Source: CBDCGJ01 sp965238305 (GTDB taxonomy: Bacteria > Pseudomonadota > Alphaproteobacteria > GCA-2731375). Taken from it: a DNA stretch of 64,000 nucleotides. The stretch is taken from contig CBDEHK010000001.1 of the NCBI GenBank assembly GCA_965238305.1, positions 3,534,001 to 3,598,000 of the forward strand, read 5' to 3'. This document shows, in pieces, positions 45,804 to 53,166 of this stretch. Position 1 is the first letter of the stretch. Each line of letters begins with the position of its first letter. The notes below the pieces were generated by a model. That model was given only the letters and a program-made list of their open reading frames with translations. It had not been told where the DNA came from and did not search any database. The position numbers and the translations under genes were made by a program.

Positions 45804-46778
45804 CTATTTACTCACCTTTCGCCAGAGTTTTACGTTCTGCTGGTGTTGGGCATAGGTTTCAGCAAAGCGGTGTCCACCCTTGCCATCCGCCACAAAAAAC
45901 AGGTCTTTTGTTGCCATCGGTTTTAGCACGGCACGAAGCGCATCTGTGCCCGGATTGGCAATCGGCGTCGGCGGCAATGCTATAATGGTATAAGTGTTAT
46001 ATGGCGTCGGCGCAGTTAAATCTTTGCGAGATAGTTTTCGACCCAACGGTTGTTTCCCATGCGTAATGCCAAATGAAACAGTCGGGTCGGATTGTAATTT
46101 CATCCCTTTGCGTAACCTATTCATAAACACGCCCGCGATATGTGGACGTTCCGTCGCAAGACCGGTTTCTTTCTCCACGATCGACGCGAGGATTACGGCT
46201 TCGTTTGGCGTTTGAATTGGGATCGTTTTGTCTCGCTCGCCCCAAAGATCACTCAAGGTTTGTTTCATCCCCATCTGCATCCGCTCGACCAGAAGGTTAC
46301 GGTTGTCGCCGCGAATAAAGTGATAGGTTTCAGGAAGCAAGCTGCCTTCGGCAAACTTAGCGGTCACCTTCCCTTCCAAGCCTTGGGTACTGTTCACGAT
46401 GTCGATAATTTCGCGGATCACCAACCCTTCCGCAATGGTCAAGCGATGGATAACAACTTTGCCTTCGACCAGAATATCAACTACTTGCTTCATACTGACA
46501 TGCGGTGATATCTCATATTCACCGGCCTTAAGAAGTCGGCTTTTTTTCGTCAGTCTTGCGCCTAATTCAAAAATAAGGGCGTTACCAATAACTCCCTCCG
46601 CCCGTAATAATTCACCAATCGCCCGGACGTTTTCGCCTGGCGGTAATAAAACGATATGCTTTTCTGGCAACGGGCCTGGTTCCAAAAAGATCGACTGGCC
46701 CCAAAGATAAATGCCCCCGCCGGCAAAACCGACGAGGACAGCAAATATTGATATTGTCCTCAGAAACCGAAGCGCCAT
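45804..46778 (-). CDS. mltG: Endolytic murein transglycosylase
   Basis: This 324-residue inner-membrane lytic transglycosylase cleaves nascent peptidoglycan glycan strands and is thought to terminate their growth. An N-terminal anchor (TISIFAVLVGFAGGGIYLWG) is followed by a LysM-like region and the YceG catalytic domain. The domain shows ILASIVEKETGLATERPHIAGVF, with the catalytic Glu in VEKETG, then MKLQSDPTVSFG and PYNTYTIIALPPTPIANPG. It lies 12 bp after fabF, the usual place in alphaproteobacteria. Confidence 0.95.
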   Translation of the reverse strand: MALRFLRTISIFAVLVGFAGGGIYLWGQSIFLEPGPLPEKHIVLLPPGENVRAIGELLRAEGVIGNALIFELGARLTKKSRLLKAGEYEISPHVSMKQVVDILVEGKVVIHRLTIAEGLVIREIIDIVNSTQGLEGKVTAKFAEGSLLPETYHFIRGDNRNLLVERMQMGMKQTLSDLWGERDKTIPIQTPNEAVILASIVEKETGLATERPHIAGVFMNRLRKGMKLQSDPTVSFGITHGKQPLGRKLSRKDLTAPTPYNTYTIIALPPTPIANPGTDALRAVLKPMATKDLFFVADGKGGHRFAETYAQHQQNVKLWRKVSK

Positions 46779-46790
46779 CGCGCCTACCCC

Positions 46791-48056
46791 TTATACCGGG
46801 CCGAGGATGAGAGATGCGTTGGTACCGCCAAAGCCAAAGGAATTCGACATCGCGAGGCGGATTTTACGTTCCTTAGGTTGCAACGGCACCAGATCGATAT
46901 CACAACTGTCCGAAGGATCTTCCAGATTGAGCGTCGCCGGCGCGACGCCGTCGCGGATCGCCAAGATCGAAAAGATTGCTTCCACGCTACCGGCTGCACC
47001 AAGGAGGTGGCCAATTGACGATTTAGTCGAGGACATTGACAATTCATAAGCCGCATCGCCAAACAGACGTTTCACGGCACCGACTTCGATCTCGTCCCCT
47101 TTTGGCGTCGAGGTCCCATGCGCATTCACATAATCTACATCCTCAGGGTTCAATCCACCATTATCGAATGCCGCCTTCATCGCACGATAGGCACCGCCAC
47201 CATCTTCAGCTGGTGCAGTGATATGATGGGCATCACCTGACATGCCGTAACCAAGAATTTCACCGTAAATTTTGGCGCCTCGCGCTTTCGCATGCTCGTA
47301 CTCTTCAAGCACGACAATGCCGGCGCCTTCACCCATGACAAATCCATCGCGGCCTTTGTCCCAGGGACGCGACCCTTTTGTCGGATCGTCGTTGTATTTT
47401 GTCGACAAGGCCTTGCAGGCGGCGAAACCAGCGATACCCAAGCGTGTAATCGCACCTTCCGTCCCGCCAGCGATCATCACGTCAGCATCGCCCCATTTGA
47501 TAATTCGTGCTGCATCCCCGATCGCATGAGCACCGGAAGAACATGCCGTCACAACAGAGTGATTTGGCCCTTTGAAGCCATATTTTATTGAGACATTACC
47601 GGACGTCAGGTTGATCAAGCAACCAGGAATAAAAAACGGGCTGACGCGACGCGGCCCTTTTTCAGCCAGCGTCAATGTCGCGTCTTCAATTCCACCTAAG
47701 CCGCCAATTCCGGAACCGATTAACACTCCGGTGCGGTAAAGCTGCTCTTCATCGTCAGGCATCCAGCCGGCGTCTTCCACCGCCTGCTGTGCGGCAGCCA
47801 TTCCGTAGATAATAAAATCATCTACCCGGCGCTGCTCTTTCGGCGTCATCCATTCATCTGGATTGAAATAAGGCGTGCTCTCGCCTAACGGCAATGAACA
47901 GGCGATCTTCGCCGCTAAATCGGAGGTATCAAATTTCTGAATAGAGCTGGCGCCGGATTCACTGTTAAGCAACCGCTTCCAAACGGCTTCCACACCAACA
48001 CCAAGGGGTGTAACAAGCCCCATGCCCGTAATGACGACGCGTTTTTCTTCGATCAT
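46791..48056 (-). CDS. fabF: 3-oxoacyl-[ACP] synthase II
   Basis: This 421-residue KAS II elongates acyl-ACP chains with malonyl-ACP. The catalytic triad is visible as Cys172 in VVTACSSGAHAIG, His in VNAHGTSTPKGDEIE and His in SSIGHLLGAAGS. The protein starts MIEEKRVVITGMGL at 48056, preceded by an AGAAGGAT ribosome site. A start five codons further upstream lacks one. The C-terminal NSFGFGGTNASLIL is the conserved glycine-rich ending. It is downstream of acpP in the fab cluster. Confidence 0.97.
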   Translation of the reverse strand: MIEEKRVVITGMGLVTPLGVGVEAVWKRLLNSESGASSIQKFDTSDLAAKIACSLPLGESTPYFNPDEWMTPKEQRRVDDFIIYGMAAAQQAVEDAGWMPDDEEQLYRTGVLIGSGIGGLGGIEDATLTLAEKGPRRVSPFFIPGCLINLTSGNVSIKYGFKGPNHSVVTACSSGAHAIGDAARIIKWGDADVMIAGGTEGAITRLGIAGFAACKALSTKYNDDPTKGSRPWDKGRDGFVMGEGAGIVVLEEYEHAKARGAKIYGEILGYGMSGDAHHITAPAEDGGGAYRAMKAAFDNGGLNPEDVDYVNAHGTSTPKGDEIEVGAVKRLFGDAAYELSMSSTKSSIGHLLGAAGSVEAIFSILAIRDGVAPATLNLEDPSDSCDIDLVPLQPKERKIRLAMSNSFGFGGTNASLILGPV

Positions 48057-48116
48057 AGCTATCCTTCTCAATTATCCGCCAAAGTTTAGAGACAGGAGGT
48101 TTTGAGAAAAGGTTTG

Positions 48117-48350
48117 CTAACTGCTAGAATCGATAAAATCGATGGCATCTTTGACCATGAGGATTTTTTCTGCCGCGTCATCAGGGATCTCGATGCCTAA
48201 CTCTTCCTCAAACGCCATAACCAGTTCAACCGTATCAAGGCTGTCAGCGCCCAAGTCATCGATAAAGCTGGCCGTTTCAGTGACCTTGTCTTCCTCGACA
48301 CCAAGGTGTTCAACAACAATTTTCCGTACACGCTCAGCTGTATCGCTCAT
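48117..48350 (-). CDS. acpP: Acyl carrier protein
   Basis: This 77-residue, strongly acidic four-helix carrier protein has 4-prime-phosphopantetheine attached to Ser37 in DDLGADSLDTVEL. MSDTAERVRKIVVEHLG is the common N-terminus, so the start at 48350 is preferred over the ATG ten codons earlier. The 181-bp gap to fabG (48351-48531) probably holds its own promoter for high expression, but I could not identify a clear box pair. fabF follows 60 bp downstream. Confidence 0.97.
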   Translation of the reverse strand: MSDTAERVRKIVVEHLGVEEDKVTETASFIDDLGADSLDTVELVMAFEEELGIEIPDDAAEKILMVKDAIDFIDSSS

Positions 48351-48531
48351 TTTATTCAGTCCTCGAAGTTTGGTTAACACTACATATTAGTTTTTCTGTC
48401 CACCTCATTGGCGACAATCCGCAGAATGTCCTGCAATAGATAGAGCGGGCGCTTCCTAGCACACTAATTCCTACCTTACCAGCATGCATCGACGCAAATT
48501 TTATCTGACAAGTTTGTGGCACAGACCGTCC

Positions 48532-49269
48532 TTAGATCATTGCCATGCCACCGTTGATATGTAGGGTTTGACCAGTGACATATCCACCTTCATCGCTGGC
48601 TAAATACAACACGCCAGTGGCAATATCTTCAGGCGCGCCCATTTTGCCCGCAGGAATGTTCTGTAGAATCGATTCTTGCTGTTGATCATTCAATTCTTCT
48701 GTCATGGCCGTCGCAATAAATCCAGGCGCCACACAATTGATGGTAATTCCCCGACTGGCGACCTCTTGGGCCATCGATTTCGACATGCCGACCATGCCGG
48801 CTTTGGCAGCGGCATAGTTTACTTGCCCCGGATTACCGGTTACGCCAACAACGGAAGTAATGTTGACAATCCGTCCCCAACGCGCCTTCATCATGCCACG
48901 TAATGCCGCGCGACTTAACTGAAACGCTGCGCTTAAATTGATACTTAATACGGTATCCCAATCTTCGTCCTTCAGACGCATGGCCAGGTTGTCGCGTGTC
49001 AATCCTGCATTGTTTACCAGAATATCGATGTTTCCGACTTGTTCGGTGGCTGTGGCGATAAGTTTGCCTCGCGCTTCTACGTCGCCAAGATTACAAGGTA
49101 CGATGGCAACCCTGTCACCGAGCGTGGCGGCCACATTTTCCAAAGCAGCGACGCGCGTTCCGCTCAACGCAACTTGCGCACCGGCAGCGTGCAATGCTCG
49201 CGCAATAGCACTGCCAATGCCACCCGATGCACCGGTCACAAGGGCTGATTTTCCCGTCAGATTAAACAT
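48532..49269 (-). CDS. fabG: 3-oxoacyl-[ACP] reductase
   Basis: This 245-residue NADPH-dependent SDR performs the first reduction of each fatty-acid elongation cycle. It has VTGASGGIGSAIARAL (cofactor), NNAGLTRDN, and catalytic Ser139, Tyr152 and Lys156 (NITSVVG, NYAAAKAGM). The C-terminus GGYVTGQTLHINGGMAMI is the classic FabG ending. It lies 27 bp after fabD and upstream of acpP. Confidence 0.97.
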   Translation of the reverse strand: MFNLTGKSALVTGASGGIGSAIARALHAAGAQVALSGTRVAALENVAATLGDRVAIVPCNLGDVEARGKLIATATEQVGNIDILVNNAGLTRDNLAMRLKDEDWDTVLSINLSAAFQLSRAALRGMMKARWGRIVNITSVVGVTGNPGQVNYAAAKAGMVGMSKSMAQEVASRGITINCVAPGFIATAMTEELNDQQQESILQNIPAGKMGAPEDIATGVLYLASDEGGYVTGQTLHINGGMAMI

Positions 49270-49296
49270 GTCAGTAACCTCTTCTGATAAACCGAG

Positions 49297-50238
49297 TTAT
49301 AGCGTTGCCAAAAAAGTCTGTATATCCGCCGGTGTACTGATCGATGTTGCGGTGATTTCCTTGTCTATACGTTTAGTCATTGTCGCCAAAACTTTCCCCG
49401 CCCCCAATTCGACAAGTTGGTCGACACCCAGCGCTTTCATTTTCAGAATACCTTCGCGCCAACGCACCATCGCCGTTACTTGTCTTACCAGGAGATCACG
49501 AATTTCTGCCGGATCGCTGGTTGGACTTGCCGTCACATTCGTAACTACCGGAACGGATGGTGAATTAATTCCAACTTCCGCCAACGCGATAGTCATCGCC
49601 TCCGCTGCCGGTTGCATTAGCAGGCAATGAAAGGGCGCACTTACCGGCAACAACATTGGCCGCCTGGCGCCGCGCTCTTTCGCGAGCTTGACGGCCCGCT
49701 CGACCGCCGCTTTATCACCGCTCACGACGACCTGGCCTGGCGCATTATCGTTTGCCGTGGCGCAAACATCGCCTGCCGCCGCATCGTCAGCGACACCCTT
49801 TGCTGTTTCGAAGTCCAACCCCAGGAGCGCGGCCATCGCGCCCTTACCAACCGGAACCGCCCTCTGCATCGCCTCCCCGCGCTGCCGCAGCAACCTTGCC
49901 GCATCCCCGACATCCAAGGCACCAGCGGCGCAAAGCGCCGAATATTCGCCCAAGGAATGGCCGGCGACAAAATTGCATTGATCTTTGAGAGAGAAGCCAC
50001 CCGCAACTTCTAAGGCGCGCAACACGGCCATGCTCATCGCCATCAAAGCCGGTTGCGCATTTTGCGTTAATGTCAGCTGATCTTCCGGGCCTTCGAACAT
50101 CAAATTTGAAAGGTTTTCGCCCAGCGCATCGTCGACTTGTTGAAATACTTGCCGTGCCGCAGCCGAGTGATCTGCCAACTCTTTACCCATCCCAGCAGCT
50201 TGACTTCCTTGACCTGGAAAAATGAACGCCCGTGTCAT
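49297..50238 (-). CDS. fabD: Malonyl-CoA:ACP transacylase
   Basis: This 313-residue enzyme loads malonyl groups onto ACP. GQGSQAAGMGKEL forms the oxyanion region, GHSLGEYSAL holds the nucleophile Ser95, and a His in PVSAPFHCLLM completes the dyad. TNVTASP and QVTAMVRWREGI are further family marks. It is first in the fabD-fabG-acpP-fabF-mltG run and divergent from rpsF. Confidence 0.97.
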   Translation of the reverse strand: MTRAFIFPGQGSQAAGMGKELADHSAAARQVFQQVDDALGENLSNLMFEGPEDQLTLTQNAQPALMAMSMAVLRALEVAGGFSLKDQCNFVAGHSLGEYSALCAAGALDVGDAARLLRQRGEAMQRAVPVGKGAMAALLGLDFETAKGVADDAAAGDVCATANDNAPGQVVVSGDKAAVERAVKLAKERGARRPMLLPVSAPFHCLLMQPAAEAMTIALAEVGINSPSVPVVTNVTASPTSDPAEIRDLLVRQVTAMVRWREGILKMKALGVDQLVELGAGKVLATMTKRIDKEITATSISTPADIQTFLATL

Positions 50239-50387
50239 CTGTAGAATCCCTTAATTTGTGGCAAATATTTCGCCTAATTTCTGATTTAGTGATAAGGCTT
50301 CGCTGCTATCTGTCAAGGCTGATCACGGCAATTCTGCCTAACGGCTAAAATAATCTCAAAAAATGCAAATAATGAGCCTTCGAACGC

Positions 50388-50415
50388 TTGAATAGGCTGA
50401 AAATATGTGTATAAG
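50388..50415 (+). promoter_or_regulatory. Probable promoter of the rpsF operon
   Basis: TTGAAT (50388-50393), a 16-bp spacer, and TATAAG (50410-50415) preceded by TGTG make a good sigma-70 match. The start point would be about 50422, giving a leader near 195 nt. The gene-free stretch 50239-50616 otherwise holds the fabD upstream region and the leader described next. Confidence 0.65.
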
Positions 50416-50421
50416 TCCGCG

Positions 50422-50616
50422 CCACGATAGGTGAGCCGATCCGGCAAGCAATTGCGGGACGCAGGTTTTTTTGCGTTCCAGATTTATGAACCGGTAATTC
50501 GGCAGTTCGTCATCTGGCAGTTTAGAATGTAGGTGTTTGCCGCTCTGTAGGGGAGCGAAGACACTTTCAATCTCATCCGCGAAGCAAAGCGGATATTTGA
50601 GGAGAACGGAGAACTT
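50422..50616 (+). promoter_or_regulatory. Long structured leader of rpsF
   Basis: This untranslated leader has small hairpins CGCTC/GAGCG (50541-50557) and ATCCGC/GCGGAT (50575-50594), just before two ribosome-site candidates (AGGAG 50600-50604, GGAG 50608-50611). rpsF leaders in several bacteria carry an S6:S18 autoregulatory element. The length permits one here, but I cannot match the consensus by eye. Confidence 0.4.
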
Positions 50617-51054
50617 ATGCCGTACTACGAAAGCGTATTCATTGCGCGGCAAGATATATCGCCCCAACAGGTCGAGGCGCTGACTGAGCGTTTTTCGACC
50701 ATAGTTCAGGAAAATGGTGGCAAGGTCGCCAACACTGAATATTGGGGTCTGAAAAACCTGGCCTACCGGATTAAAAAATACCGGAAAGGTCACTATGTGA
50801 TGATGAACTTGGACGCCCCTTCGGATGCGGTTCAGGAAATGGAGCGCAACATTCGCCTTAGCGAAGATATCGTTCGGCTTTTGACAATTCGGGTTGACGA
50901 ATTGGATGAAAATCCGTCCATCATGCTGCAAACTCGCCAAACCCGAGACAGCCATCGTGGCGGGCCGCGGGAACACCGCAGCCACAATGACAGCCGGCGC
51001 GAAGAAGCGGCACCTAAAGCCGAAGAAAAGCCCGCGACAGAGGCTGGAGAATAA
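50617..51054 (+). CDS. rpsF: 30S ribosomal protein S6
   Basis: This 145-residue protein of the 30S platform pairs with S18. It has MPYYESVFIARQDISPQQVE at the N-terminus, the conserved NTEYWGLKNLAYRIKKYRKG and an RNA-binding core to about residue 105. A charged tail (HRGGPREHRSHNDSRREEAA) follows, ending in an acidic stretch; it is longer than in E. coli but common in alphaproteobacteria. It leads the rpsF-rpsR-DUF2232-rplI operon. Confidence 0.98.
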   Translation: MPYYESVFIARQDISPQQVEALTERFSTIVQENGGKVANTEYWGLKNLAYRIKKYRKGHYVMMNLDAPSDAVQEMERNIRLSEDIVRLLTIRVDELDENPSIMLQTRQTRDSHRGGPREHRSHNDSRREEAAPKAEEKPATEAGE

Positions 51055-51056
51055 TC

Positions 51057-51314
51057 ATGGCGCAAGATCTTAAAATTTCCCAACTGCCGGTTCGTCGACC
51101 ATTTTATCGACGCCGCAAAACATGCCCATTCTCCGGTCCAAACGGACAAAAAATTGATTATAAAGATGTGAAGACTTTGAGCCGTTATGTGTCCGAACGC
51201 GGCAAGATTGTCCCGAGTCGTATTACTGCTGTATCTGCAAAGAAACAACGCGAGCTGGCCCGGGCGATCAAGCGGGCGCGTAACCTCGCTTTGCTGCCAT
51301 TTGTAATTCAATAA
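51057..51314 (+). CDS. rpsR: 30S ribosomal protein S18
   Basis: This 85-residue, strongly basic platform protein binds S6 and 16S rRNA. Diagnostic motifs are RRPFYRRRKTCPFSG, DYKDVKTLSRYVSERGKI and VSAKKQRELARAIKRARNLAL. It is 2 bp after rpsF. A 69-bp gap with overlapping hairpins follows before the DUF2232 gene. Confidence 0.98.
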   Translation: MAQDLKISQLPVRRPFYRRRKTCPFSGPNGQKIDYKDVKTLSRYVSERGKIVPSRITAVSAKKQRELARAIKRARNLALLPFVIQ

Positions 51315-51330
51315 GCATTGATATTTTGAT

Positions 51331-51380
51331 CGGGCACCTGGCCCGGTTTGGCCCCAAGGACCGGATGGCCCAAAAGGTCC
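51331..51380 (+). other. Overlapping hairpins between rpsR and the DUF2232 gene
   Basis: Three short stems share bases: CGGGC/GCCCG (51331-51345), CCGGT/ACCGG (51343-51364, with inner TTGG/CCAA) and GGACC/GGTCC (51358-51362 with 51376-51380). They cannot all form together. No T-run follows. They could tune expression of the downstream genes or simply be spacer. Confidence 0.4.
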
Positions 51381-51383
51381 GAC

Positions 51384-52340
51384 ATGCATAAAAACTATCT
51401 TCTTGCGATTGCCGCTGGCATCGTGAGTAGCTTACTTAATCTCAGTGTTTTGACGGGCGGTATCGCCTCGATTTTCCTGAGTATATTAGTCGCCCTGCCT
51501 CTCTTTCTAAGTGGCCTTGGATTGGGAACGCGGGGGGTGATGATTTCAGTCCTCGTGGCTGCTGTCATCATCGGATTCGTAGGCGGACTAACGTTTGCCG
51601 GCAGTTTTCTGCTATTGAGCGGTATTCCGGCTATAATTGTGAGCCGACAGGCCCTGTTAGCCAAACCTAATGCGAACGGTCAATTGGAATGGTATCCAAT
51701 CGCCATGCTGGTTGTTTGGTTAACTGGATTGGTTGCCGTCTATGCAGGACTGGCGCTGATTTTTGCGGCCGGTGACGAAGGCGGTGTATGGCAACAGGTT
51801 GCGATCCTGGTGCATACGACGTTCGAAGCCATGTCGGCGGAATTGCCCAAGGATTCAGAATCGCCGTTTAACGAGGCGACAGTTGAATTTTTCGTTCGGG
51901 TACTTCCGGCGGTATTAGCCGCCTCTTGGATGCTTGGTATCGTTGTCGATGCGGCTTTGGCGCAAACAATCTTACGTCGTGCCGGTAAAAACATTCGCCC
52001 GCTCGCGGATATCACCGACTTTCGATTGCCAAACTGGCTGGCGGCGATTTTCTTAGGCGCTATGGCAATAGCGCTTTGGCTACCGGGTGATTTCAGTATC
52101 ATCGGTATCGCGGTGTCAGGTGTTATTGCAACCGCCTATTTCTTTCAGGGACTGGCTGTGGTACATGCGCTGGCGCGCAACATGAAAGTGGGCAAATTTT
52201 TTCTTGTTCCATTTTATATGTTGCTAATAATTTTCGTGGGCTGGCTGACCATTGTGGTCTTCGGTCTTGGCTTGGTGGATCAGGCTGTTGGCTTTCGAGA
52301 CCGGTTTAAAGGTCCCAACAGCGATCAGGAGGATGAGTGA
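51384..52340 (+). CDS. DUF2232 integral membrane protein
   Basis: This 318-residue inner-membrane protein with eight or so hydrophobic helices belongs to the DUF2232 group. Such genes sit between rpsR and rplI in many alphaproteobacteria, as here. Its function is not established. Relatives resemble S-component-like or YybS-type membrane proteins. MHKNYLLAIAAGIVSSLLNLSV starts the first helix; the upstream ATG at 51348 lies within the hairpin region and adds a Trp/Pro-rich leader. Its stop overlaps the rplI start (TGATG). Confidence 0.82.
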   Translation: MHKNYLLAIAAGIVSSLLNLSVLTGGIASIFLSILVALPLFLSGLGLGTRGVMISVLVAAVIIGFVGGLTFAGSFLLLSGIPAIIVSRQALLAKPNANGQLEWYPIAMLVVWLTGLVAVYAGLALIFAAGDEGGVWQQVAILVHTTFEAMSAELPKDSESPFNEATVEFFVRVLPAVLAASWMLGIVVDAALAQTILRRAGKNIRPLADITDFRLPNWLAAIFLGAMAIALWLPGDFSIIGIAVSGVIATAYFFQGLAVVHALARNMKVGKFFLVPFYMLLIIFVGWLTIVVFGLGLVDQAVGFRDRFKGPNSDQEDE

Positions 52341-52960
52341 TGGAAGTCATTCTGTTGGAACGAGTGGAAAAACTCGGCCAAATGGGCGATGTCGTGAATG
52401 TTAAAAATGGATTCGCCCGTAAATTTTTACTACCGCGTAAGAAGGCTCTAAGAGCGACGAAAAATAATCTGGCCTTTTTTGAAACGCAACGCCAGGACTT
52501 GGAAGTGCGTAATTTAGAGAACAAGCGCGAAGCCGAGGCTGCAGCCGGCAAGATGGATAACGTGAAAGTCGTTCTGATCCGATCCGCTGGCGAAACTGGG
52601 CAACTTTACGGCTCCGTTTCCGCCCGCGATGTCGCTCAGGCGCTGAGCGAAGATGGCTACAAAGTCGAGCGGGCCCAAGTTGTCCTGGACCGCCCAATCA
52701 AAACTTTGGGTCTGCATGACATCCGCATTATATTGCATCCGGAAGTTTTCCAGAGCATTGAAGCTAATGTTGCGCGTTCCGCCGAAGAAGCGGAATTGCA
52801 GGCAAAAGGCATATCGGTTTCGCAGGACTTGGACGATGAAGAGGAAGAAGTCGCCGAAGCGGCGGCCGAAGTCGAAACAGCTGAAGCCACGGAAACCGAA
52901 AACGATTCGGATGACGAAGCCGCGAACGCGGTCGACACAGACGAAGAACCCAAGGCCTAG
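52340..52960 (+). CDS. rplI: 50S ribosomal protein L9
   Basis: This is a 206-residue L9. The N-terminal rRNA-binding domain has MEVILLERVEKLGQMGDVVN and the signature GFARKFLLPRKKALRAT. A long central helix follows, then the C-terminal domain (GQLYGSVSARDVAQAL, GLHDIRIILHPEV). Typical L9 is about 150 residues. Here a very acidic tail of about 48 residues follows SQDLDDEEEEVAEA. The AGGAGG ribosome site (52327-52332) is near-perfect. Confidence 0.97.
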   Translation: MEVILLERVEKLGQMGDVVNVKNGFARKFLLPRKKALRATKNNLAFFETQRQDLEVRNLENKREAEAAAGKMDNVKVVLIRSAGETGQLYGSVSARDVAQALSEDGYKVERAQVVLDRPIKTLGLHDIRIILHPEVFQSIEANVARSAEEAELQAKGISVSQDLDDEEEEVAEAAAEVETAEATETENDSDDEAANAVDTDEEPKA

Positions 52961-53005
52961 GGTTTCTCGCGAAACAATTGAAGTGACAATTGAATCACGT
53001 TTGAT

Positions 53006-53026
53006 CGGCGCGGATAAACCGCGCCG
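53006..53026 (+). terminator. Possible terminator after rplI
   Basis: An 8-bp GC-rich stem CGGCGCGG (53006-53013) and CCGCGCCG (53019-53026) has a 5-nt loop. The bases that follow (TTCTGCGTTTG) are only moderately T-rich, so termination may be partial. Confidence 0.5.
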
Positions 53027-53051
53027 TTCTGCGTTTGCGAATATCTTCTGC

Positions 53052-53098
53052 TAGACTTATCCCCAGAATTATTCCGAAGTGGATAAGTCTAATCCACA
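53052..53098 (+). promoter_or_regulatory. Inverted repeat with DnaA-box-like motifs upstream of dnaB
   Basis: An 11-bp perfect inverted repeat TAGACTTATCC (53052-53062) and GGATAAGTCTA (53081-53091) surrounds 18 nt. It includes TTATCCCCA (53057-53065) and, on the minus strand, TTATCCACT (53078-53086). A third motif, TAATCCACA, is at 53090-53098. Each differs by one base from the DnaA consensus TTATCCACA. It lies 70-115 bp before dnaB. Confidence 0.45.
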
Positions 53099-53166
53099 GA
53101 TAATCTGAGCACTTCCGCATAATGCATATAGGTTGATGGATAGCTTGTGTTAGGTTCCAACGCATC

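Noticed and set aside
50455..50480. T-run near GGGACGCAGG as a terminator in the rpsF leader.
   Set aside because: The T-run falls in the loop rather than after the stem, and the stem is imperfect.
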